From Lithodes maja (taxonomy: Eukaryota; Arthropoda; Malacostraca; Decapoda; Lithodidae): DNA of 64,000 nt. Position 1 is the stretch's first letter. Every line of letters starts with the position of its first letter. Shown here in pieces: positions 44,023 through 54,643 of the stretch. The notes under the pieces were generated by a model. It made no database searches. It saw only the letters and a program-made list of their open reading frames with translations, and had not been told where the DNA came from. The position numbers and the translations under genes are program-made. The stretch spans positions 1 through 64,000 of the forward strand of contig JBAKBP010004303.1 in assembly GCA_037953745.1 (NCBI GenBank), written 5' to 3'.

Positions 44023-44573
44023 AATGAAATGCTGGGTGTGAAGGGAATTCATGTTCTCCTGAAATATCCCCAGGCTACCTTTAGGATCAACTTTTCCTGG
44101 TACCTGGCGCGGGGTACGAACCTCTGAAGGGAATTTAACCCCCCTAAAAACCCACAGGTTTTGAGATGCCTTGGGTGGGGTTCGAACCCTGGTTAGTGAC
44201 CCAACCATCACCACCAGGCCCGCGCGCTAACCCACTGTACTACCACGGACGTACTAAAAGTATAGCAACCTTAGTCCGATTTTTAAGAACCAGGTGATAG
44301 TCTCGTGGTGTTATCACGTGATGAGTTTATTGGACTTACCATCTCCGACTATTTTACGCTATACCTGACGTCAACTCGGGTTAGTATTATTGTGGGTGCG
44401 GGACATTTTCGAGGGCATTACATTACATCCTTCTTTAACTAGGCTAGTCCCTAGCCTATTTTAAGGTCGTAAGGTATCGTAGCTGTATTACCTCAGCAAT
44501 CTCAATATTGTTGGTATAGGGTTCGCGTGACGGGTGCTCCACGTAGCTACCTGGTCACGTTCCCTAGCTGCCA
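44023..44573 (-). repeat. tRNA-derived SINE-like unit 1, minus strand
   Basis: Starts AATGAAATGCTGGG on the plus strand. The minus strand shows an A-box-like GTGGTAGTACAGTGGGTTAG and a B-box-like GGTTCGAACCCC. The unit is repeated directly at 44574. Unit 1 has ~170 bp at its right end (44427-44573) that unit 2 lacks, ending CTGCCACC, the inverse of the GGTGGCAG before 44023. Confidence 0.7.
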
Positions 44574-45026
44574 CCAATGAAATGCTGGGTGTGAAGGGAA
44601 TTCATGGTCTCCTGAAATATCCCCAGGCTACCTTTAGGATCAACTTTTCCTGGTACCTGGCGCGGGGTACAAACCTCTGAAGGGAATTTAACCCCCCTAA
44701 AAACCCACAGGTTTTGAGATGCCTTGGGTGGGGTTCGAACCCTGGTTAGTGACCCAACCATCACCACCAGGCCCGCGCGCTAACCCACTGTACTACCACG
44801 GACGTACAAAAGTATAGCAACCTTAGTCCGATTTTTAAGAACCACGGTGATGGTCTCTCGAGATGAGTTTATTGGACTTACCATCTACGACTATTTTCGA
44901 ACCACGGTGATAGTCTCTCGAGACGAGTTTATTGGACTTACCATCTACGACTATTTTACGCTATACCTGACGTCAACTCGGGTTAGTATTATTGTGGGTG
45001 CGGGACATTTTCGAGGGCATTACAAA
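44574..45026 (-). repeat. tRNA-derived SINE-like unit 2, minus strand
   Basis: Second copy, nearly identical for ~250 bp. It then has an extra tandem duplication of a ~60-bp block (ACCACGGTGATGGTCTC... at about 44842 and 44900). Unit 1 has a single altered version of that block. Confidence 0.7.
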
Positions 45027-45171
45027 CAAAAATATAAATACAAAATATGAAATATATATATATAAATAAATATACACAGTCCCGTAAATTATGACTAAGT
45101 CTCTCTCTATCTCTATATATATATATCCGTGACAGGCAGTCAAAAAGATGGAGTGTGGCCTGAAACTTTGA
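45027..45171. other. AT-rich spacer with (TA)n
   Basis: Short (TA)n and (CT)n tracts. No feature recognised. Confidence 0.4.
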
Positions 45172-45251
45172 TTCACTGGTGGATACAACTTTTACACACA
45201 AGACTCTCACTCACTCTTGCTTGATCCCCGCCTCTCACTCACTCACTCTCA

Positions 45252-45323
<72 letters not shown>

Positions 45324-45537
45324 ATTCACTGGTGGGTACAACTTTTACACACAAGACTCTCACTCACTCTTGCTTGATCCTCGCCTCTCACTCACTCACT
45401 CTCACATCTCTCTCTCTCTTTCTCTTTGATTCACTGGTGGATACAACTTTTACACACAAGACTCTCACTCACTCTTGCTTGATCCCCGCCTCTCACTCAC
45501 TCACTCTCACATCTCTCTCTCTCTCTCTCTCTTTTCC
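45172..45537 (+). repeat. CT-rich minisatellite, three units
   Basis: Units begin TTTGATTCACTGGTGG and end in (CT)n tracts; starts at about 45173, 45321 and 45428. The first unit has the longest (CT)n run (45256-45320). Same minisatellite as 54868-56250. Confidence 0.88.
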
Positions 45538-46322
45538 CCCTAGATATATTCTTGACTTTTTCTCCTCAGACTGATTTTACTTTAAGCTAAGGGTGGTATT
45601 TGTACAAACTAACCTAGCCTAACCCAACCTGCCAAGCTTTTGACCTAACCCAAACCTAGCCTAGCCTATAGCCAGCCAATCTGTTTTATTATTAACTCTT
45701 GTAGATATTGTATTTAGTATCCTACTGTAGCTATACAGTATATATCTGTAATTTTAGTTGTTGCTTGCACGTTCTTGTAATAACCTTTGACTGATACACT
45801 TTTTTTATCTAAAAAGAGTAGGCTACTGCTTTACTAGGCTACAGTGACACCAGGGCCATCTGTTGACACAGTATATTAACCCCTTGTGTGCAGTCACACT
45901 TTATTTTTATATAATCTCTATTTGGTGAATTGTATATTTAGTTACATATTCTGTTATACATATATTTGTTTAAGGTTAGGTTATCACACCTGGTAGCCTA
46001 TTTCTGCGAATTTCAATTTTATTATTTTCGGTTAGGCTATTCAACGCTGGTAGCCTATTATTGCGTATTTCAATTTAAAAAAAAACTTTTGGTTAGGCTA
46101 TCGCCCCTGGAAGCCTAATTCTGCGTATCTCAACATTTTTGTTTTCGGTTAGGCTATCACCCCTGATAACCTATTTCTGCGTATTTCAGCATATTTGTTT
46201 TCGGTTGAAGTGATTGAAGTGTTTTTAAAGTGAGTGAAGTGTTTTAAAGTGAGTGAAGTGTTTTAAAGTGAGTGAATTGTTTTTTAAGTGAGTGAAGTGA
46301 TCTGAAGAAAGTGACTGTCACC
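45538..46322 (+). other. LINE-2 copy B 5' UTR with tandem repeats
   Basis: Two repeat arrays: a ~60-bp unit containing GGTTAGGCTATC..CTGG..GCCTA (about 45972, 46028, 46090, 46146) and a ~20-bp unit AAAGTGAGTGAAGTGTTTT (about 46226-46300). Such arrays before ORF1 often act as promoter monomers in LINEs, but that is an inference. Confidence 0.55.
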
Positions 46323-47360
46323 ATGCCTCGCGCTTGTGCGAACTGCGCCGGTAGGTTTGGTGAGTCCATGTTTGCTACTATCGATCTTCAAGACTGCCGG
46401 CTCTGCCAGCAACGAGAGAATTTTACAGTGAAATTAGACGAAGCCTACAACAAGATCAACGTCCTCACCATGAAGCTGGAATCACTCCAAGAGTTTGTAA
46501 CACTCAACGTTGGAGTACCACAAACTTCAATTGTCACCGCAACTCCAGCAGCCACCAACGCCCCAACGTCAACTGCCAACAATTCAACGCCTACAGTAGC
46601 CACTTCAGCTGATGTATCCGATACTCAAGATACAAATAGTGACTCTCTTCCCCCTCAAGACAACTTCCGTGTCGTGAGGAACAACGTTTGCCCCAAGACC
46701 AGGAAACACATACCGATTACCGAGTGTCAAAACCGTTTCCAGATACTCGCAGACTCAGATGACGAAGAGGAAATAGAAGAAGTCCGGCTCGTGGGAGACT
46801 CGATGATACGTGGTCAGCTCACAGAGTTTTGCGCCAGGGCACCTAAGACCAGGAAGCGTTTTTGTATCCCTGGTGGTGGTGTGGATGACGTAGTTGCAAC
46901 AGTTGACGAAGTATCAAAGCTGGCCCCTGCTAATACAATGTACGTCATCCACGTTGGATCCAACGATGTGCAGCGAACCCGGTCGGAAGATTTGCTTTTA
47001 AAGTACCAGCAGCTGATCAAGTCGTTTAAGGAGAAGTCATCAAGGATCATCGTCTCAGGAATCGTCCCCCGGCTCGGTGTAGAGAGCCGATTTTACAACA
47101 TAGCCACCAGCACAAATCGTTGTCTAGCAAACCTCTGTAGGAAGGAGAACGTGGGATTCGTCGACACCTGGGACAATTTCTACTACGATGACCATTTGTT
47201 TTCGGACGATGGAGTTCATCTGAACCAGGTGGGAGCAGCACGTTTTGGGCGTCTTCTCAACGATGCGGTGAAGGATTTTCGGAGAAGAAATCGACTCAGC
47301 ACAGGACAACCAGGAAGGAGGACCGAAGACAGCGAGGACGGCAACCTACAAAGGAATTAA
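46323..47360 (+). CDS. LINE-2 ORF1, zinc-binding N-terminus and SGNH/GDSL esterase domain (copy B)
   Basis: ATG 46323 (context GTCACCATGC) gives 345 residues. Two CxxC pairs near the start (CANC, CRLC) could bind zinc. Residues ~45-60 have coiled-coil character (EAYNKINVLTMKLESLQEF), then a Thr/Ala/Asn-rich linker. From ~150 there is an SGNH hydrolase fold: block I GDSM with Ser160, block III GSND at 212-215, block V DDGVHL with Asp296 and His299, so the catalytic triad is complete. Esterase domains are known in ORF1 proteins of CR1/L2-clade LINEs, where they are thought to help particle-membrane or RNP behaviour. Followed 98 bp later by ORF2. Confidence 0.9.
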   Translation: MPRACANCAGRFGESMFATIDLQDCRLCQQRENFTVKLDEAYNKINVLTMKLESLQEFVTLNVGVPQTSIVTATPAATNAPTSTANNSTPTVATSADVSDTQDTNSDSLPPQDNFRVVRNNVCPKTRKHIPITECQNRFQILADSDDEEEIEEVRLVGDSMIRGQLTEFCARAPKTRKRFCIPGGGVDDVVATVDEVSKLAPANTMYVIHVGSNDVQRTRSEDLLLKYQQLIKSFKEKSSRIIVSGIVPRLGVESRFYNIATSTNRCLANLCRKENVGFVDTWDNFYYDDHLFSDDGVHLNQVGAARFGRLLNDAVKDFRRRNRLSTGQPGRRTEDSEDGNLQRN

Positions 47361-47458
47361 ATACTAATCCGTCAAGAACCGCGAATTTGGATAAATCTCC
47401 ACCAACACGACCCAAATTCAAAACCGTCAGGGATAACGACCGAGGACCGAGGACAGCC

Positions 47459-48612
47459 ATGAATGTAAATGTAGATCCGACCAGAACCAAAAATTCGATG
47501 AAAGAACGTAATGCGAGTTCTAAAACCGCAACTTTAAAGGTTTTCTATGCAAACGCTCGTAGCATACGCAATAAATTTTCAGATTTAGAGGAACTAGTGT
47601 TTACAGAAAATTATGATGTGATTGGCATAACAGAATCTTGGCTCAATACAGAAGATAGAGACTTTTTAGCAGAGTATTCACTTCCCGGTTATGTAATGTT
47701 TGAGAACAGCCGAATAAATAAAAATGGAGGTGGCGTTTTATTTTATATCAAAGAAAGTCTTAACCCGACCCTCGTGTCAAAACCTCAAATTGTGAACGTC
47801 GACACATCTTTTGTGCTAATAAAGAATAATAAAGGTACAAAAATAATACTTGCGTTAATATACAGACCTCCAGCTCAATCAGTGCAAACTGACCGAGAAA
47901 TTTACGAACAAATTGCAGATGTAAGTAACTCACAAGATACCGTAATTTTTGGCGACTTTAATTTACCTGTGACCAAGTGGGGCGATACTCTTACTTCACA
48001 CTCCGGACATGACTTGTATACGAACTTGCAAGAGAGTTCGCTTTATCAATTTGTTCGAACTCCGACCCGTGGTAATAACGTTCTTGACATTGTACTTGCA
48101 ACAAAAGAAGAATTGATAGAGAATTTGAATGTTGGTGATGAATTCAGTAACAGCGACCATCGTACGATAACTTTCACTTTAAAGTTTACTAGTAACGAAC
48201 CAAATAGTAGCATCGAAAAAGTCCCTAATTTCAAGAAAGCAAACTTCCATAAACTTAGAGCTATGTTTAAAGAAACTGACTGGAGCTTTTTAATTAACAA
48301 TAACGACATAAATACATCTTGGAAGTTATTCGAAACCACTTACCTAAAAGCAGTGCAAGACTGCATACCATCGAAAATACGGCGTCCAGGCCATAATAAT
48401 AAGCCCAAATGGTGGAATAAAGATATTTCAAACTGCCTGCTTGCTAAAAAATTTGCTAATGATAGATTAAAATCCTCACAAAATGACGAAGAACGGGTGA
48501 AATTTGTAGAGCTACGACGCAAAGCCAAAAAGTTAATTAAGCAAAGTAAAAAGACCTTAGAGTTACATATTGCGAATCAAAGTAAAACAAACCCGAAAGA
48601 ATTATATAGTTA
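47459..48612 (+). pseudogene. LINE-2 ORF2 copy B, first part (endonuclease), cut by LINE-3
   Basis: Same frame as copy A from ATG 47459. It covers the APE endonuclease and the linker up to 'NPKELYS' and then meets TAA created at the LINE-3 junction (48611-48613). A C-to-A change just before the break (TTC to TTA, F to L) distinguishes it from the other copies. Alone it could give only an endonuclease. Confidence 0.88.
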
Positions 48613-48613
48613 A

Positions 48614-49663
48614 CAACAGCAGCAGCATCTAGAACAACAGCATCAACAACAACCACCCATAGGCCTACAACACCACCACCAGCAACAGCAGGCTGAACTA
48701 CAACAGCAACAGCTGCAACAACTCCAAACACAACAGCCCCAGCAACAACAGCGACCCATACAACAACAGCATCAACAGCAACAACAACAACAGCAGCAAC
48801 AACCACAAAAGCAGCAACAACCACAACAGCAGCAGCACCAGCAGGTGCAACAGCAACAACAGCAGGTGCAGCAGCAACAACAGCAGATGCAGCAGCAACA
48901 ACAGCAGGTGCAGCAGCAGCAACAGCAGCAGGTGCAGCAGCAACAACAGCAGCAGGTGCAGCAGCAGCAACAGCATCAACAAAAACAACAACACCAGCGA
49001 CAACTACAACAATCCAAACTAACCCAGCAGCAGCATTCATATCAAAGGCAACACCAGGTGTGGCAGCAGCAGCGACCACAACAGCAACAACACCGAACAC
49101 AACAGCAATCTTTATCGTCGGCAACGAGAGAAGATAATACAGTGCCAGCTACACCATCCTCAAATTTACCTACACAAACTGAACCAAATGAAGGAGCCAA
49201 TGCAAGGGAAAACCCATGGACTATGGTCAAATGGGTGAATGGCAAGCCTCGCTACTCTAGGGAAGGCGAGCAGGTTCACCCTAGACCGAGAAACCAGCCA
49301 GGAATTAAAGGTAGGGTCAAGGATACTGGCCTCAATACCATCAAAAGGCCCCGACTAGCTAGGGTGTTTGCCACAGGATTCAACCCTAGTGTTACTGCTG
49401 AGAATCTCAAGACATACTTGGCTGATAATCTACATATAAATATAGAGGTAAGACAGCTGACCACCCTCTCCAGGTCCACTACCTGTGCCTCCTTTTGTAT
49501 AACTAGCGAATGTCCAGATCCAGATGTTTTCATGAATCCTGACCTGTGGCCAGAAGATGCATATGTCAACTGGTACAGAGAACCAAGACAATATCCCAAT
49601 GAGGACAGTGCAGAGGCTTCTGGGACTTGGAGGCATCGCACACCACTATCCAACTCGCAGTAA
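48614..49663 (+). pseudogene. LINE-3 ORF1, poly-Gln rich, 5'-truncated
   Basis: The frame is open from the first base of the insertion, with no start codon before the element's edge, so the N-terminus was lost in 5' truncation. The first ~150 codons are CAG/CAA-dominated (Gln-rich, with His and Val breaks) in repeats such as CAGCAGGTGCAGCAGCAACA. The remaining ~200 residues have a basic WVNGKPRYSREGEQVHPRPR stretch and a possible RRM-like fold (LARVFATGFNPSVTAENLKTYLAD). The stop TAA (49661-49663) overlaps the ATG of ORF2. Confidence 0.75.
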
Positions 49664-49665
49664 TG
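49661..49665 (+). promoter_or_regulatory. UAAUG stop-start junction between LINE-3 ORF1 and ORF2
   Basis: TAATG: the ORF1 stop and the ORF2 start overlap by one base. Such junctions drive termination-reinitiation in the LINE SART1 of Bombyx. Confidence 0.7.
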
Positions 49666-52506
49666 GAGGGGATACCTACAACAGCAGCAAGTATAAAAGT
49701 AACTTCATACAATTGCAGAGGACTCCCCAAAACAAAGAGGAATCTCCTGTTGCGACCTGACATCGTATCTACATTAAGGACCAGTGACATAGTCTGCCTT
49801 CAGGAAACCTGGTACACAAAACAGGACTTAGGTAATTTGAACATATTAGATAAAGATTTCCATGGGTACGGGGTCTCCACTACGGACACACGTGATGGTA
49901 TTGTGGCAGGTCACCCCCCAGGGGGAGTTGCAATAATGTGGAGATCGTGCCTAGATAGTGTAATTAAAACCATTGAGACAAATTTAAGCTGGTGTGCGGG
50001 AATACAGCTGGAAGTGGGACACAGAAAATTTGCAATATTTTGTGTTTACTTACCGTATCAGTGTGCAGAAAATGAAGAACTTTATTTGGAAAAGTTAGGG
50101 GAGCTTGGTGGCCTAATTTCTGAATTAGAGATAACGTGTTACTCAGTGGTAGGTGATTGGAATGCTACCCCTCACGAGTTGGGTGGTTCCATGTTTGCTA
50201 AACATATGTTAAGGTTTTGTGAGGAGCAAGGTTTAATTTTGTCCTCCAAAAACCTGCTTCCAGAAAATAGCTATACATATGTTAGTGAAGCATGGGAGAC
50301 CAGGTCGTGGCTTGATCATGCAATCTCTAGCTCTGACTTTCATGACTCTATCTCAGAAATGGCCATAAGATACGACATTACGGATGACGACCACATACCT
50401 ATAGAATTAACAATCCAAATTAATAAAGCACCGGAAATAACAGAAACTAGCAATAGCATCAAGGCAAAAGTTCCATGGAATGTAATCTCAAATGAAGAGT
50501 GCCAAATGTACTGTGATAAAACCAAGGACTTATTAAATAGGGTGCAATATGATGGTAATGGTGTAGCACAATGCAGGGATCCAAAATGTAGTGATGCACA
50601 ACACAGAAAGGACATTATTAAATTTTACAATAGTATAATAGATTCTTTATCAAAAGCGGGGGAAAGTATTTTTAATAGCCGTAAATATAAGTCCTCATTC
50701 AATAAGCCAGGTTGGCAAGACTATGTGGCTGACCTGTATCAGGCCTCCAGAGATGCTAGGTCTCATTGGCTTGAAGTAGGTCAGCCTAGACAGGGGCCTA
50801 TATTTGAACTTCACAAAAGAGCAAAGGCTAGGACCAAATATGCCATTAGATTTATTAAGCAAAATGAAAACCAATTAAGGAAGGAAGCCCTTGCAAAGAG
50901 TCTGGCAGAAAAGGATACTAACTCTTTTTGGAAGGACATCAGATCCATGCAAAATTGTAACACACCATTACCTGTCAGTGTTGAGGGGGTTACGGGTGAA
51001 GAGAACATTGCTGACTTATGGAAAACTCATTTTAAGGAACTACTTAACAGTGTAAACCAAAGGTCTACTAATGGTGCAATTCAATATGTGAAAGATAGTA
51101 ATTATGAAGACATTAAAGTGACTGAAAGTGATCTTGAGAATGCCATAAGAAAACTTAACCTAAATAAAGCTTGTGGGCTGGATGGTATATATGCAGAACA
51201 TCTTAAATATGCAGATAAGTTGTTAATAGATAAACTTAGTTCTTGCATCACCAGTCTATTTACGCATGGTGTCCTGCCGGAGTCTATGATATCCGTAATA
51301 CTTGTTCCTGTCATTAAAGATAAATCAGGTAAAATTACAGCAAAAGACAACTACCGCCCAGTAGCACTTGCTAGTGTGGTGAGTAAGGTAGTTGAAATGA
51401 TAATGCTAGAAAGAATGTCTGCATATATTGTCACCAGCAGCAATCAGTTTGGCTTTAAGAAAAATCATGGCACAGACCAATGCATATATGTGCTGAAAGA
51501 AGTGATTGATACATACAACAAACTAAATAGCTCAATTTTCTCTTGTTTTCTTGATGCAAGTAAGGCTTTTGATAGGGTGTGTCACAAAACCTTATTTGAA
51601 AAATTAGTTAACAGGGGAGTGCCTAGCTATATTGTTAGGATACTTATTTTCTGGTATGCTAATCAAAAAATGTGTGTAAGATGGGGCAACATCCTGTCAG
51701 GCTCTTTCGCCGTAACCAATGGTGTTAGGCAGGGGGGGATATTGTCTCCGTATCTTTTCAACGTCTACATGGATGATCTTAGTCTGGAGCTGAACAAGAC
51801 TCGCACTGGGTGCTGTATTGGCAGCACCATTGTAAATCATCTCATGTATGCTGATGACCTAGCCTTAATCGCGCCCTCTGGAGCAGGACTGGATAAATTA
51901 TTAAGAGTATGTGAACAATTTGGAATCGAACATTCAGTCAAATTTAATCCTATAAAGAGCAATATCATAATATTTAAATCTAATCTTCTATTGAAATCAA
52001 AGCTACCTAAATTCCATTTATATGAAGAAATTATAGAAGAAGTAAGTAAAGTAAAGTATCTAGGACACTATATTTCATGTGATCGCTCAGATGATGAGGA
52101 TATGGGTCGTCAGCGAAGGCAACTTTACATGCAGGGAAATTCAATATTAAGAAAATTTCATATGTGCACATGGGATACAAAAATAACATTGTTCAACTCC
52201 TACTGCTCACCAATGTATACAGCACAACTATGGTGGAACTATAAGAAAATTACAGTGAATAGACTAAGTATCTCATATCACAATATCATGAAAATGTTTC
52301 TGGGGCTCTCAAAATATGAGAGTACAAGTACGCTATGTGCCTATATGAACTTACACTGTTACAAATCACTCATTAGAAAGCTAACATATAAATTCATTCA
52401 GCGCCTTAACACTTCTGAGAACAGGATCATTAAAATGCTACAAACTCCAAGCATAGTGTACACCTCCAGGATCCAGGCACACTGGAGGAAGTTGCTCTAT
52501 ATTTAA
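49663..52506 (+). CDS. LINE-3 ORF2, endonuclease and reverse transcriptase
   Basis: The start chosen is ATG 49663, which shares its A with the ORF1 stop (TAATG). The product has 947 residues. Residues ~10-235 are an APE endonuclease (SYNCRGL, CLQETWY, GGVAIMWR, VVGDWNATP, LDHAISSSD, DDDHIPI). Residues ~480-770 are the reverse transcriptase (KACGLDGIYAEHLK, NYRPVALAS, FGFKKNHGTDQC, CFLDASKAFDRVCH, GVRQGGILSPYLF, HLMYADDLALIAPS). 'KASKAFDRV..VRWGN..GVRQGGILSPYLFNVYMDDL' is a subgroup pattern different from CR1. No RNase H is seen. I cannot name the clade. Open throughout, so possibly functional. Confidence 0.9.
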   Translation: MEGIPTTAASIKVTSYNCRGLPKTKRNLLLRPDIVSTLRTSDIVCLQETWYTKQDLGNLNILDKDFHGYGVSTTDTRDGIVAGHPPGGVAIMWRSCLDSVIKTIETNLSWCAGIQLEVGHRKFAIFCVYLPYQCAENEELYLEKLGELGGLISELEITCYSVVGDWNATPHELGGSMFAKHMLRFCEEQGLILSSKNLLPENSYTYVSEAWETRSWLDHAISSSDFHDSISEMAIRYDITDDDHIPIELTIQINKAPEITETSNSIKAKVPWNVISNEECQMYCDKTKDLLNRVQYDGNGVAQCRDPKCSDAQHRKDIIKFYNSIIDSLSKAGESIFNSRKYKSSFNKPGWQDYVADLYQASRDARSHWLEVGQPRQGPIFELHKRAKARTKYAIRFIKQNENQLRKEALAKSLAEKDTNSFWKDIRSMQNCNTPLPVSVEGVTGEENIADLWKTHFKELLNSVNQRSTNGAIQYVKDSNYEDIKVTESDLENAIRKLNLNKACGLDGIYAEHLKYADKLLIDKLSSCITSLFTHGVLPESMISVILVPVIKDKSGKITAKDNYRPVALASVVSKVVEMIMLERMSAYIVTSSNQFGFKKNHGTDQCIYVLKEVIDTYNKLNSSIFSCFLDASKAFDRVCHKTLFEKLVNRGVPSYIVRILIFWYANQKMCVRWGNILSGSFAVTNGVRQGGILSPYLFNVYMDDLSLELNKTRTGCCIGSTIVNHLMYADDLALIAPSGAGLDKLLRVCEQFGIEHSVKFNPIKSNIIIFKSNLLLKSKLPKFHLYEEIIEEVSKVKYLGHYISCDRSDDEDMGRQRRQLYMQGNSILRKFHMCTWDTKITLFNSYCSPMYTAQLWWNYKKITVNRLSISYHNIMKMFLGLSKYESTSTLCAYMNLHCYKSLIRKLTYKFIQRLNTSENRIIKMLQTPSIVYTSRIQAHWRKLLYI

Positions 52507-52917
52507 CCTTAAGTAATGATTTCAGGTCTGCTACTCTACAGAATTAGCATACCGGTACTGATCCTCATAGTGCAGTACAGTACCGATATTCCTATACTGT
52601 ACTGTAGCAACATACTGTACCGGAAGCTAAATGATGTGAGGCATGGTACTGTACACAATTAGGACAGTGGTTTTGGTAACACAGTAGTTTGATGACCACT
52701 GTTTTTGGTTGAGGCAGTGCTGTGAACTACATGATAGCAAGCTGGGTATTATTTAATTTTTTTTTATTTTATGTAGCCTATGTACAGTAGCTTATATATA
52801 TTTATATATATTTATGTTACTGTAAGGTATATATGGACCCCAGTATGGTCCCCTCTGTACTGTGTGAGTCTGAAATAAAGTATTATTATTATTATTATTA
52901 TATTATTATTATTATTA
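52507..52917 (+). other. LINE-3 3' UTR and (ATT)n tail
   Basis: Contains clustered GTAC-type palindromes (GTACTGTA, TACAGTAC between 52540 and 52660), AATAAA at 52873 and an (ATT)n tail. Confidence 0.7.
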
Positions 52918-54643
52918 TATCAGAAAGAAAAAAGTAGTTACTTCAACTGTTGGACCGTTAGTCGATGAAAAAGGAGAATACACCAAAGACGAAGTACAAA
53001 TGAGTAATGCCCTCAATACCTTCTTTGCATCAGTTTTTACAACCGAAGACCTCAGTGATATCCCTACACCATCGCCGATTCAGATTGATAATTCAGATGT
53101 TCTAAGCAATATCACCGTTACAGAGAGAGAAGTATTGAATTGTTTAGATAAACTCAAAGTAAATAAAACGCCAGGACCTGATACAATCTCGCCTAGAGTT
53201 CTAAAGGAAGCTAAGAATGAGCTCTCCAAACCACTGACATTACTATTCAATAAATCCTTGCAGTCTGGAACTATGCCTGATCAGTGGAAGCTAGCCAACG
53301 TAACACCGATATTCAAAAAAGGCAGCAAATCCCTACCCAGTAACTATCGTCCAATTAGCTTAACCTCAGTTGTATGTAAAATGCTAGAAACGGTCATACG
53401 AGACAGACTCGTAAATCACTTAGAGGAAAATAACATACTTAAAGATACTCAACACGGCTTTCGTAAAAAACGTTCCTGTTTAACAAACCTCTTAGACTTC
53501 TTCCACGATATCCTCAACCTCTACGATGAGAGTAAAGCTGTAGATATTATATACCTTGATTTTCAAAAGGCCTTTGACAAAGTTCCCCACAAACGTTTAC
53601 TGCTAAAACTAAAAGCGCATGGAATACAAGACGGTGTGTTGAAATGGATAGAAAATTGGCTCAACAACAGAAAGCAAAGAGTAGTCATAAACGGTAAGGC
53701 ATCTAAATGGACCAATGTAAGTAGCGGGGTACCCCAGGGATCGGTACTAGGACCAATTCTCTTTCTAATTTACATCAACGACATAGATGAGGGTCTCACC
53801 TGCACAATCTCAAAATTTGCTGACGATACAAAAATTGCAAATAGCGTACTCTCAAAAGAACAAGTTGACGATATGCAACACAATCTAGATAAATTGTCAT
53901 GTTGGGCCCAAATTTGGCAAATGAGTTTCAATGCGGATAAATGTAAAGTACTACATGTCGGATACCTAAATGAGAAAGCAAACTATTCGATGAATGGCAC
54001 TCAGCTTAAGAATGTAAACAGAGAAACTGATCTGGGAGTAACAATATCGAGTAACCTAAAACCGAGTCAACAATGTTCAGAAGTTGTTAAGAAGGCAAAC
54101 AAAATAATTGGCTTTATAGGCAGGTCATTTGAGCATAAATCCAAAGAAGTTATCCTAACCCTTTACAATTCCTTAGTCCGCCCTCTTCTGGAATACTGCG
54201 TTCAATCCTGGTGCCCTTATTACCAAAAAGATATAAACAAGCTAGAACGAGTTCAACGTAGAGTTACCAAAATGATACCTAGCCTAAAGAACAAACCATA
54301 CGAAGAGCGTCTTAGAGAATTAAATCTATTTCCTTTAACCCAGCGCAGATTAAGAGGCGACTTAATTCAAGTGTTCAAAATCATCAAAGGCATCGACAAT
54401 ATGAACTGTAGTAAGTACTTCACTATCGACCAATCTAATTACACACGGGGAAACGGTTGCAAAATTATTGGTAAATCTTTTAACTCGCACGAATCTAAGA
54501 ATTTCTTCTTCAATCGAGTTGTCAACTTGTGGAATGGGCTTCCCCGAAACGTTATAGACTGCAGCACCGTTGATTCATTTAAATTCCGCCTAGACAAATA
54601 TCTCGCATCAAACCCGCGACTGACTGCGTTTGTAAATGAATAA
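52918..54643 (+). pseudogene. LINE-2 ORF2 copy B, second part (reverse transcriptase)
   Basis: Resumes at TATATCAGAAAG and continues in the copy A frame to the same stop: all RT motifs (YLDFQKAFDKVPH, GVPQGSVLGP, FADDTKI) and the C-terminal block are intact. It is separated from its endonuclease by LINE-3. An ATG at 53018 or so could start a free RT fragment. Confidence 0.9.

Larger units (their letters stand above)
48613..52917 (+). mobile_element. LINE-3, APE-type LINE with Q-rich ORF1, nested in LINE-2 copy B
   Basis: The left junction is after ...TATAGTTA, the right junction before TATCAG, contiguous in copies A and C. A TTA target duplication is possible. It has a 5'-truncated ORF1, ORF2 and a 3' UTR ending in AATAAA and (ATT)n (52876-52917). 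Length 4,305 bp. Confidence 0.88.

Noticed and set aside
48537..49124. Minus-strand Ala/Val- and Leu-rich frames opposite the Gln-rich region
   Set aside because: Shadow of CAG/CAA repeats in LINE-3 ORF1, which has better coding evidence on the plus strand.
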